This document shows positions 22,551-32,885 of a DNA stretch of 64,000 nt, one piece after another. The notes beneath the pieces are model-generated. The model saw nothing but the letters and a program-made list of their open reading frames with translations. It did no database searches and had not been told where the DNA came from. Both the position numbers and the translations under genes were made by a program. The number at the start of each line of letters is the position of its first letter. Positions within the stretch are counted from its first letter, which is position 1. This DNA is from Golubevia sp. BC0850 (taxonomy: Eukaryota > Basidiomycota > Exobasidiomycetes > Golubeviales > Golubeviaceae), in assembly GCA_012976225.1 (NCBI GenBank), contig JAAVVG010000025.1, forward strand, positions 1-64,000, read 5' to 3'.

Positions 22551-23634
22551 ATGACCTCAAAAGTTGCAAGAGAAGAATCGTCCGCTCTCCTGCGGAACCC
22601 TGGGTATCATTTCGGATCTTTGGAGGATCTAGATTGGGAAACGTACCACTCATTCCGACCTTCCTATCCTTCCCAGGTATTCGAGGTTCTCTCCAAGTTT
22701 CTCAAAAATACATCATCTCAAAGAAATAAGCCAAAAGGTCAGCTAGCAGTCGACGTTGGCTGCGGAAGGGGAACTCTCATTCCTCAGCTAGTACAGCTGT
22801 TTGAAAAGGTCATCTCTTTGGATATTGATAAAGAACAATTAGAAAAAGGGAGAGAAAGGTTTGAAGCTTTAGGAGCTACCGTGGAGTATGGTGTCTCGAC
22901 AGCAGAAGAGATAAAACCGCTAAAAGATGGTGAAGCCGATTTAGTCATTACAGGTGAAGCTATTCATTGGTTCCAAACTGAAAAGTTTGTAGCTGAAGCA
23001 GCAAGAGGTTTAAAAAAAGGAGGAACCCTCTCGATTCTCTACTATCAACCCTTTTTCTTAAGTTCCATCAAGGATCTTAATGGCATTCTTGTACCTCTGC
23101 AGGAATGGCTTCTAGAACCAATGTTGAATCCATTACTTCCAGACGTCCAAAATGCCAGGAACCTTGCTGCGAGTAGTCTGGATCTTATCGAGTTTCCAGA
23201 AGGAAAGTGGGAAGATGTCATTCGTCGTCAGTGGAACGAACCAGGTGAGTGGCCCTTTCTTGACCGATTAATTGATAGGAACACCCTTCCAGACATATCT
23301 CCTTCGACCTTCTTCCTTCTGACTATTTTCATCTCCTCTCAAACTAGTCGAGCAACTGCAGAAGTGGGCTCTAGGGAGCTCCTACCCCGACAGATCCGCT
23401 CAAACACTCAAGGTCAGAGATCAACGATTCATGACGTGTGATTTTGATATAGCTAGACTTCGATTCTGGCTGTGTAGTCTTGGAGCTACTCAAGAGAGAC
23501 TCAAAGAGTCGGAGGAGTCGGTAGTAAGGTTCGAGAAGGCGGTGGAAGAGGTAGAGAAGATTTTAAGTGATCACAAGGAGCTACATTTCCAAGCTTGTTT
23601 CCCACTCACTTTCATCTTAGCGAGAAAAAGGTGA
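22551..23634 (+). CDS. SAM-dependent class I methyltransferase (TMT1/CRG1-like)
   Basis: Two exons, 22551-23244 and 23348-23634, give about 326 residues. The ATG at 22551 is chosen because a CAACTT-rich leader precedes it. DLDWETYHSFRPSYP is the usual N-terminal motif of the family. GQLAVDVGCGRGTLIPQL is the SAM-binding glycine loop, KVISLDIDKEQLEKGRERF gives the acidic ribose-binding residue, and DLVITGEAIHWFQTEKF is motif IV/post-II. Relatives methylate trans-aconitate or small toxic compounds; within clusters they modify the product. It is divergent from the prenyltransferase and convergent with the flavin monooxygenase, so a tailoring role is likely by context. Confidence 0.8.
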
Positions 23635-23901
23635 ATCGAACAGCTCTCATCTAATCTCCAAAATGTATAAATACCACTACCAGATCTCGATCGAAGCTTT
23701 CATTCTCTCTCTTTCCCCCCCCCCCCACCTTGTGAATGATGATGACAAACAGCGACTCTGCAAGCGTTCAAGTGTTTTAACGTTCAAAACAGAATATATT
23801 GGATGATATGATTACATCAAGGAATGATGTGCTTGGGAGAGAAAAAAAGGAAAAGAAAGAAGACAAGCACAAACACACATCCACAGTCGAATTGATCAGA
23901 T

Positions 23902-26164
23902 TCAAGCGAATCCAAGCTCGACAGCCTTGATGTGAAGGGTCTGCAAAATGAAGGTCAAGGCGATAGACACGTTATTTTTCGGAATCGAGAGCGACTGTGA
24001 CCTTGTAAGACTCACCAAAAGAGGAGCTAAAGACCTGACTGTGGCAAAAGAGCCACCGCTAAACCAGAGATTCTTCAGCTTTGTCGGCTTGAAGCAACCC
24101 TCTAACTCTCCTTCCGAATCCAAGAGAGAGAACTGAGAGAAATCTACGTCTTTGCGTTTCAAAAGCCTTTGAATTCCAAACCCTACCGAATCATAACCAG
24201 TGCAAAGTATGATCTCATGTGCAAGCTGAGAAGAACCATCAGTGAACTCAACCATTCCATCTTCTCCGAGCGAATCAATTTCTACTCCACTCTTGATCTT
24301 GACGCTACCATCGATGACTTTCTCTGACCATCCTCCATCCCATACGTGACCAGCGCCTCTGCCTGTAGCGAAAGAGAAGGCACCACCTTCCTCTTCTCCC
24401 CACCAACATTTCAATCCTCTTGACTCGAGAGCTGAAATGAGAGGACCATCCATCTTCTTGTCTACTACTTGCACCTGCCGTCTCAACTGAGATAGGAAAA
24501 GATTGGTGGGAGTAGACAAAGCCAGTAAGTCCGAAGTCTCGACTGATTGAGAGGTTGGGTAAGCTGAAGAGATAGCTGAGTGAAGTAAAGTTGAAGAAGC
24601 TACGCAAGCTCGAGAGCGTTGGATCATGGTTACAGACTTGACGCCTCGATTTACTAGATCCAGAGAGACGTCAGCGGCAGTATTCCCGACTCCTAGAACC
24701 AAAACATCTTTGGAAGTGAAGTTTTTGTCTTCATGCCGGGCCCATTCTTTGGAATGGTAGATAGTTCCTGGAAACGACGAAGAACCTTGAAGAGTTGGTT
24801 CTCGAGCTTCCGTATGAAGACCGTTTGCGAAGATAACGTGATTTGCTGAGAGTGTTTGAATTCTAGAATCTGATCCTTTCCTGACCTTCAAGATCCACTT
24901 GTCCTCGATATAGTCGACTGAGTCTTGAATCACTTCGGCTTGCGTCCAGATTGGAAGTTGAAGAGCAACCGAATAGGCCTCCAGAAAGTCTGCTAGTACG
25001 TCTTTAGGGAGATAGTCAGGATAGAAAGAAGGGTATTCCATGTAAGGCAGACCCGAGTAGATCTTTGGAGTGTGAAGAGTGAGGGTGCTGGAAATCCCGA
25101 TTCGACGAAGAGAGAAAGAAAAGTTGATCAGCTTCGCCTGGTCTTTCTGCAATCGATAAGTCTGCTCCTCCTTGAATGATTTATTCTGACTCTCACCGAT
25201 GTCTATTTCTCCATGAGTCTCCTACTCGTTCTGATCGTTCCAAAAGTAATACCGGCACTCCAAAATGTCGAAAAGCTGCAGCCATTGCCAATCCAGAATG
25301 TCCACCACCGACTTTAGAGAAAGAGAGAAGCAGAGAAAAGAAGCATTCTCAGACTCGTGCTAGGGAAGGAAGTAGAGAAACAAAAGAAGTCGCAAATGCT
25401 TACTCACTGATGATGGCAACTGGAGAAGTCTCGCAAAGATGACGATAGGCATTCCTTTCGATATCAAAGGGATGGTTGTGCCTCCATGTAATCTCTTCAC
25501 CGAAGCTCATATATTTGCAGCCCTTTCCAAAAGTGCCATAGACTGGAATCTTCAGAGGACCTTCCATTCTTTCAGAATCGAGCTTCAACATCATCGAGAA
25601 GCATTTCCAATCTCCATCTTTATCTTCCTTCAGTCTCACGATTCCGACACCTCTACCATATCTTGAGCCAGTATGTCCCACTTTGAAGTCGATTTTGAAG
25701 GTTATCAGGCTGGAAGGGAACCCAAGTTCTCTCGTCCAAGGCTCGTCTGATAAGGAAGGACTGAGCTTTCCAGGAGATTGATCCACTTGAACCTCAGAGA
25801 TGTAACCAGGTTCTGATGACCTGAAAGATCTCGATTCAATTAGAAAAGAAAAAATTCGCTCTCGACCTTGCAACGTACGGACTGAAGGAGATGACACGTA
25901 GAGGTCTCTCCAGAAACCGTCTTGAAGAAAAAGAAGGTCCACCTGATGCTTTCCCTCTTTGGAAGAAGCACATGACTGAAAAAGCTCCTCAAAATTTGTG
26001 GCCCAAACTTGCGAGATGTTGTTGAAGTCGACCATCACTGCTGGTTTGAGGCCTGAGGATTGAGGTGTGGAAAGAGAAGATGGAACCAACTTTGGCGGTT
26101 CTGATCGGTTTCTCGTGCGCTCATATACGGTTTTGTTTGACGCCTTGCTCGATTCAGAAAGCAA
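23902..26164 (-). CDS. Flavin-containing monooxygenase with an NTF2-like N-terminal domain
   Basis: Exon 1 (26164 to about 25413) encodes an NTF2/SnoaL-like domain (VDLLFLQDGFWRDLYVSSPS; RGVGIVRLKEDKDGDWKCFS). After an intron, VGGGHSGLAMAAAFRHFGV is the FAD-binding GxGxxG fold, followed by ERSERVGDSWRNRH. Later come the FMO signature FPGTIYHSKEW and the NADPH site VLVLGVGNTAADVSLDL. The final short exon ends LGFA at 23902. At about 590 residues it has the size of fungal NTF2-FMO fusions. FMOs oxygenate soft nucleophiles such as N or S, or act as Baeyer-Villiger enzymes, using NADPH and oxygen. The FYS-like second intron region near 25130 was placed by homology. The first ATG is not certain; 26032 (MVDFNNIS) is an alternative. 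It is a likely tailoring oxidase of the cluster. Confidence 0.82.
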
Positions 26165-26578
26165 TCAAAGATTCGAAATCAAACGCAGCTCGCAGGAAGA
26201 AAGGGTTCGTGACGATAAGTCGATAAGAAGGCAAAACACACGTTCTCGATGCACCTCGCGGTAAGAAACAATTTGACGCCCAAATCTTATTCATTTAGAC
26301 TGCCCCAAAATTGCTCCATCTACATACTGAGAAGATCCTCTGTAAGTTTTCTCGGTTCTCCAAAACCAATCATTTCAAGGCGAAAAGGCTGGCTGCTGCT
26401 TGGAACGCCAAACCGGGAGTTGAGTTAAAAGTAGCACAGGTATAACAAACCAGGTTCTTCTTTCTTCCTTCCTCATTCTTTTCTCCTCTACCTTTCTAAC
26501 CTGACCAAGTTATACTCTTTCTTCCAATTGGGCCCCCTCTTCAAATCACGAACATCAGCTCCGCCACCTACACTCTCA
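26165..26578. promoter_or_regulatory. Bidirectional promoter, FMO / DUF6533-like membrane protein
   Basis: This is 414 bp between divergent starts. It contains ACGTTCTCGATGC at 26240-26252, identical to a word in the prenyltransferase/methyltransferase promoter, and an ACCAATC box near 26365. Confidence 0.5.
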
Positions 26579-27916
26579 ATGGCTTCCAATCCTCCTATCT
26601 TCAATCCTAACGATCACGACCCCTACAACATCCAAGCACTGCGATACGTCACTCTTTCAGCTGTAGTTCTGACAGCTTGGGAACATGTTGTGTGGGCTGA
26701 CAAAGAATTTGCCGTGAGTTGCGTATTAGCAGGAGTTTGAGATCGAAGTCTACTGTTGACTGATCTTCCTTCTCTCTGTCCTTCGTACCCCTACCAGATC
26801 TGGAAAAAGCTGATCCTCAAGCGCCGAATCTCATTCAGTTCAATCATTGTTCTCTGCATTCGATACACGCTACTATGGTCAGCAGTCTGCGCTGCTCTCT
26901 TCTTCTTCGGTCGCCCAGCAAGTTGCCAAGTCACACTCAGTCTCCTTTGGGTAGCTTTTACTTTCTGTTGGATCGCAATCGCTCTTCTGTTCGGCTTCAG
27001 AGTCTGGATTATTTGGAACAAGAACCCTTGGATTGGTTTAATCATGATTGTCGCTGGTGTTCTTTCAGTCGGTCCTTGGATTGCTGTGGATTCACAATGG
27101 AGAGGTTTTTCGATCGCAGAGCTAGGGGTACCATTAGGTCCTAAGGATCCTTGGTGTAGCCAGAGCTACAGTCGTGAATGGCATGAAATGAAGTGGCATC
27201 AAATTAATTGGGGAGGATCAATGGCGTATGATATCGTTGTTTTGGTTTTAGTCATTCTTCGTTTACAACAACTACCTAAAGTCGAAAAGCACAGCAACTC
27301 TATCGACATGAGAACATACATTCTTAAATCAAACCTGGGTTACTTTTTGGTTTCTTTCGCTATCAATTTCGCCTCTTTCATCGCTCAGATGACTGTCACC
27401 AACATTGACATCGCTGTGAGTATCTCAAAAAACTCGAAGTTTCTTCCCGATCCAACAGCTGACCGACCTTTCTTTTTTCTCTCTCCTCAAAAGCAAATGC
27501 CAACCCCACTCGCTTTTACCTTGTCTCCCATCATTGCCGCTAGAGTTATTTTCCAAACCTCTGAACATTCACCTGCTCCTTCTTCAACCTCCCCTTCGTT
27601 CGGTAACACGCTCCACCAGATCAGGAAAGGCTTCAGATCTCATGGAACTAGTGGAACCAGTGGAAAAGCTCTGGTCTCTCATAACGAATCCCAACCTCAA
27701 GTCTACCAAACGGACAGAGACGCGGATAGCTTCACTGAAAGAAAGAACGATAGTCTAATCCATGGTACTCCGAGAAGTAATTGGTCACCAGAAGCTGCAA
27801 AGAATTCTGGAACCTTCGATACCACTGAGGAATTAGCACTTTCGGAGATGAATATTGGTTGGAGACCCGAAGTTCAGGTCGAGACTCATGTTCACACCTC
27901 TCCTAAATTCAATTAG
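26579..27916 (+). CDS. Multi-pass membrane protein, DUF6533-like
   Basis: Three exons: 26579-26713, 26798-27415 and 27494-27916, about 390 residues. The first exon has the DUF6533-type start (NIQALRYVTLSAVVLTAWEH). The second begins IWKKLILKRRISFSSIIVLC and holds about six more hydrophobic spans, including TLSLLWVAFTFCWIAIALLF and YDIVVLVLVILRL. The C-terminus is a Ser/Thr-rich cytosolic tail. DUF6533 proteins are abundant in basidiomycetes and have a receptor-like seven-helix layout, but no proven function. It sits inside the metabolite block and shares the FMO promoter, so a role in sensing or export is conceivable but not shown. Confidence 0.75.
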
Positions 27917-28396
27917 TTTCAAACTGGCTTTTCAACTGCTGACCTCTCCATCTTTCAGCTCGAGTAAACCTTTTGTACTACTTATCTATCCAAGAGTTAT
28001 CTTGAGTAGACCGTTTCGAGGAAGCTTAATGATGTTGACTTTGTTTTTCTTCCAGTCTCTAAAAAATGTACTTCTTTGTATTTTATTTTGTTTATGTTTT
28101 GCCTCTGCCTCTATTACGAAACTTTTCTTTCTTCACTTTCAATCTTCACTTTCGCCAAAATTCAGACTGAGAGTCGTAATGTTGAAGACCTCGTCGAGTC
28201 AGATGGTAGACCACATCGACAGAAGCTCGAGAGTCAGATCCAGAACCGAAAGTCAGATCCAGAACCCACAGAGGGAGGGACAACACTGAAGAGTTGAGAA
28301 AAAGTGTAACACTGGAAGTTGGAAGAATCAGGAACATATAAAAAATTAAATGGGGATTTGGTGAAGAGGTTCAAAAGTTCAAAATAACGTCGTCTC
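27917..28396. other. Convergent 3' region
   Basis: This lies between the stops of the membrane protein and the P450. AT-rich stretches suit polyadenylation. A 21-bp near repeat (AGTCAGATCCAGAACC-type) occurs twice near 28232-28268. No gene is supported. Confidence 0.45.
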
Positions 28397-30387
28397 CTAG
28401 CTCTGGATGTTTCTGAATATGACGTTCTGACCAGCATGAGAAACCTTGTTCATCCCCACCCATCTCATATCCAAAGCTTCTTCTAAATTTCTTCCCTGGT
28501 TCATAATCTCATCCGGAAACTTGATCTCAAAGTTCTGTACTAGATGCGACAAGATCAAAGCCAAATTTCTCTCAGCAAAGTGAGCAGCTGGGCAAATTCT
28601 TCTTCCGAAACCGAATGAGAAATGATTGGATTCTGATTTGGATTTACTTTCAGCTTCGAGGATGGTGAGATACTTCTCCGAATCCCAAGGAGATTGGTCA
28701 TTGATTGCCTCGATGATTGGGAAGACGATACTTCCTGAGAGAGAGGGAAGTGCGAAACAAGGAATGGTGGAACACGAAGCAAAGAATTACTACTTTGAAC
28801 TCCTGTCTGGCAGAAAGTACTGCGAAATGCTCACCTTTGGGAATTCTCTTTCCATTTACCCAGAGATCAGCATCGCTAAGTCTTGGAGTTGTCGACGGAA
28901 CAGGTGGGAAAGCTCTCAGAGTCTCTCTCACCATAGCTGTTGAAGAACGGAGAGAAGATTTGAAAAAAGAACAGTCAACGAATCAGGAAGTCGTGCATCT
29001 TAAGGGACTTTCGGATGACGTACCTAGTGCTCTCAACGGAAACGGATGGTCTGCTTGCCCTAGTGGAGTTGCCCTTGCTCGAATCTCAGCTCTGAGCTTT
29101 TCTTGCTGATCTAAGGAGAAAGCAGTGACTACGATGATTGCCATCAATGAGATCGTTTGAGTGTCTGCGGGGAAGGAAAGAGATGAGCAAGTGCGAAGCA
29201 GATCAGCGCTCTCGGCTGAAAGAGAAAACAGTAGATATACTCACGAACGCCAGCGCCGAGCGTTACCGCGCATTGGGTCATAGCATGACTAACATCTAAA
29301 GGAGATCTACCAGTCAAACTGTACTTCAAAGTAGAGTTGGGCCAATCTTCTTTATCACTTGATTCCATTTCCAAAGTTTCTCTTGCAAACTTATCCATAT
29401 CTTTACAACGAGATATAAACTTCTCTCGGGTTGATCTCGCCTTTTCCTTAATCCTTCTAGATCTCCAAGGAGTCAGAGTAGCAACGATTGGAAAAATAGA
29501 ACTTAAATCAGAATCAAAAGCCACCATTGATAGAATCCCCTCTATCGATTCTATAAGATTCGAAACTGGTTGACAGTTTTCTAATTGTTTCACATTTAAT
29601 TCGAGACCGTGACTTAGTTTTAACATAGTTAAAGTGGCCCAAAGGCGAGAAATCTCATGTAAATCAAGTTGAGAACTTTGAGTCATTAGACTTGCGATGT
29701 GTTGAATGATTTCTAGAGATGCAGGTTGAGCTGCAAAGGTTCCTACATCTCTTACTAACTTGGTGTTCAATCGACGACAAGGGTCTACCATTTCGTTCTC
29801 CGATGAACACATGGGTACGAAGTTGTTCTCTAAACCTAGTTCTTCTTGATAGAAGAAAAGTCGAGGTCTTCCACCCAGATGGATTGACTTCGAGATCAAG
29901 AGCTCTCTAGATGCTGATTCTGATAGTTTGAAGGAGAGACAGGATGGAGAAATGGAAAAGGAAAAGTGTGAGAAAGAGAAAAATAAGAGTCACTTTGAAC
30001 CTCGAAGTTGGGTTTATTCTAAGAACATCTCCTTTGATAAGAATTGTGATTCTCACCTTCGCATACTATGAACATTCTTCTCATTCCAAAATCTACTTTG
30101 AAAACCGGACCGTATTTTTCCTTCCATTCTGACTTCACTAGATCTACGAAGGGCTTTTTCCCTAGCCAAAGTAAAGAGCCTAAGATGGGGACGGAAGGAG
30201 GTCCAGGCAGATCACAACTCCTGTTGAAAAGGCACTAGAAAGCAGGATAAAATGAGAAAGTAAGTGAGATTGTTCAAAGAGTAGAAGTGGAAGTGCTCTA
30301 CTTCAGCAAATTCCTCACCCACGCTATCGTAGCTGAAAAGACAAGCAACGGGACGAGATGATGCTGAGAGAGTTCCAAATCCAGCAT
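28397..30387 (-). CDS. Cytochrome P450 monooxygenase
   Basis: The start at 30387 gives an ER anchor (HHLVPLLVFSATIAW). Exon 2 (about 30222-30065) carries the proline hinge and first strands (LPGPPSVPILGSLLWLGKKP; YGPVFKVDFGMRRMFIV). A long exon (about 29890-29249) covers helices B'-I. The I-helix motif is split by an intron and reads AGVHTQT, with His where an acidic residue is usual. ETLRAFPPVPSTTPR is the ExxR motif. FSFGFGRRICPAAHFAE holds the haem-ligand Cys. The stop is at 28397. The architecture is that of microsomal class II enzymes fed by P450 reductase. The anchor exon and the intron near 29950 are less certain. It is divergent from the esterase gene and is probably an oxidase of the cluster. 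Confidence 0.85.
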
Positions 30388-30726
30388 GACTTCTTGGTGG
30401 GCTTTACAATCGAAGATTTGAAGTTGAAAAAGACTTGGAGAAGGATGCAGGAGGAAGATTGGGATAAGAAAAGAAGAGAAGATACTGGCACCGATGTGTT
30501 GCTTAAAACCGGTAGCAGCCGTTTCGTTTAGCGTGGAAGTCAACCTTCGAACCCATGCGGTCTCGAGAAGATTAAACGAAACGTTCTTGGAGAAGTCGAC
30601 GAAGATCAATCAAGTTTCGGATGTAGAAGTGTAATGTAGGTGGCACTATTAATTAGAAAAGGAAAGTGAGTAGTGAGTAAACGAAATTCTCTCATCTTCC
30701 CAACCAACCTTCCAACCTTCCCAAAA
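30388..30726. promoter_or_regulatory. Bidirectional promoter, P450 / esterase
   Basis: This 339-bp region separates divergent starts. It contains AACGTTCTTGG near 30580, related to but not identical with the 13-bp word in the two neighbouring divergent promoters. Confidence 0.45.
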
Positions 30727-31901
30727 ATGACTTCTACTGAAAAGATTCAACATCCATTCGGATTCTCCTACCTCAAAAACAAAGCGTTGATGTCTCTAGC
30801 CAGACTCAAATTCGTTCCCTTGTTCGAACAAACGATGCCAAATCAAGATCCAAAACTTGAAGGCGTCACAACTTCTCCTCTAACCATTCCTACTACTAAT
30901 TGGGGAACTCTCAACTGCATTTCCTATGCTTCAAAAGCAACAAAAGATTCAATTGAAAAAGGTGAAAAAGTTGGACTTCATATTAATTTACATGCATCAG
31001 GTTTCATCTTCAATTCGATGGGAATGGATAGATATTTCTTAGAAAAGACTGCTTTGGCTTTGGAGAACGTTTTGGTGATTGATTTGAATTATCCAAAAGC
31101 ACCGGAATATCCTTTCCCAGCTCCAGTTCTGTCTTCTCAAGAAGCTGTGGAGTATTTGCTAGCTCAGGAGAGTTATGATACTTCCAAGGTTTCAATCGGA
31201 GGTTTCTCAGGTTAGTCCAGTCTCTGATCGTGAAAGTTCTCAGGCTGTCCAAAAGTTCACTGACCCTCGAATCTCAAATCCCTTTCTGCCTGTTCTTTTA
31301 CCCCCTTTCCTTTTCACCTCAGCCGGAGGTGCTCTAGCTCTGGCTCTAGTTTCTCATTTTGGTCCTTCCAAGATCAACTCCGTCACCGCATTCTTCCCCA
31401 TGATAGATTTCGCAAACGACTATTCTTTAGACATGGCAGAGATCAAACATTCAGAAGTCGTAGATCCAAGCATTACAAAAACAATGAAAGACTGTTACGT
31501 AGTCAAAGGTACCGATCTCAAAGATCCAAGGTTAACTTTGAAATATTCAGATCCTACAACTTTCCCTCACAGAGTTACTGTACTTTGTGCAAATGGAGAT
31601 ACGTGAGTCCTGGGAAGAGAATAACATCTCGAACCTTTCTCGGCAGTCAGCACCAATTTGACGTTTTCTCTTCTTCTCTTCTTACTCTTGCCTTATATTC
31701 AGCTTCTACCCATCTTGCAAAGAATTTACAGACATCTTATCTAGCAAACGTGATCATGTGAAATTCATTAGAATCGAGAATCAAGCTCACAACTTTGATA
31801 AGATTTGTGGAGAGGATCAAGAAAGAGTTAAAGTCAGAGAAGAAACTTATGATCAAGTTCTTGAAATCATTAAAGAAGGAAATCGATCATCATCATCATG
31901 A
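30727..31901 (+). CDS. Alpha/beta hydrolase, HSL-type esterase
   Basis: Three exons: 30727-31210, 31323-31602 and 31703-31901, 321 residues including clean GT-AG junctions. GLHINLHASGFIFNSMG replaces the usual HGGG oxyanion motif by HASG. LVIDLNYPKAPEYPFPA is the conserved YxxAPE block. The nucleophile elbow GGFSAGG is rebuilt across intron 1, so the serine codon borders the splice site. TVLCANGDT gives the acid and FIRIENQAHNFDKIC the His. HSL-family enzymes cleave short-chain esters in the cytosol; within clusters they remove acetyl groups or build lactones. The unusual oxyanion motif leaves some doubt about activity. Confidence 0.82.
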
Positions 31902-32885
31902 GAAGGATTCTGGACATCTCTTTGGCCTCAAAGACCATCTGTCTCTTCTCAGACCTCCTTTCTTTTTCTTCGGCTATCTCATCTTTCTTTCCCGCTTTCT
32001 CTCTCTTTCCTTCTCATTTACTCTCATAGTCTCTCGATATCTCGATTCTGTTCACATCTTCCATTGTTCTCATAAAGTCTGCTATTTATCTATCTATACC
32101 TGTTGGAATTTGATTTGTTTCATCATCACCTCCAACGTACAGTCTTGATGTCTTGAATCTCGGTTTCGTGGGTCCATACTCACATACGTACGCCTCCTTT
32201 AAATCTGAACCTCCCACTATGCTGGTGTCTGAGTCCCAATCGACCATCTCTCCCACCAATCTCGACATTACTCCAGGGCTTCGGTGGAGAACTTTTCGAA
32301 GGGGATGATCAGCTTCTTGAGAGGCTCCATCCGTGAGGTTTTCTACTTCCAACCGGTTCTAAAATTTTCTCTTCTTTCTCTCGAGAGGTTTGGCATATCC
32401 TCCCCGACTGGCTCCTGCATTGCAGGTTGGGACATCTAGATGAGATCTTTTCTCCCATCCCCAAGAGAACGGACTAACCATTCTGAGATTAGAGGAAGTC
32501 CTGATTGAGAGGTATAGGCAAAGAGCTTTAGGATCGGAGGGACCGCCATTCTTCTGAAATGATTTTCAGGGATGTCTTACGAATCACGAGTTTGGTAGCG
32601 AGCGCATCGGACCAACCGATACGCGTCTTCCACCACAAGATTGGTGGGAGAATTCGCTGCTCCCCCAACCAACACCAGCAAATCAAAGATCCAGCGTAAC
32701 TCCTAGGATCCATCTCTTTGCTAGCACTCTCTCAATCGTAAGTCCAATTCAAAGTCAGCCGTGTGACGTGGCACCCTGTCCTGTTTGCTGACACTACACT
32801 TCTCTGCTGCTGCATCTTGCTACGTTGCAAACAGACTTCTCTTCTCTCTCTTCAACCCACTCCCCTCTCTTAGTTGCAATCAAAA
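31902..32885. other. Tubulin upstream region with a possible decayed gene
   Basis: The right third must hold the alpha-tubulin promoter, including a CT-rich leader before 32886. Minus-strand frames at 32086-32352 and 32528-32713 have protein-like composition but cannot be joined to a recognisable product, so they may be remnants. Confidence 0.35.

Noticed and set aside
23717-23731. Poly-C run as a structural element
   Set aside because: Similar short homopolymers occur in several introns and 3' regions here (9645, 59435); nothing sets this one apart.
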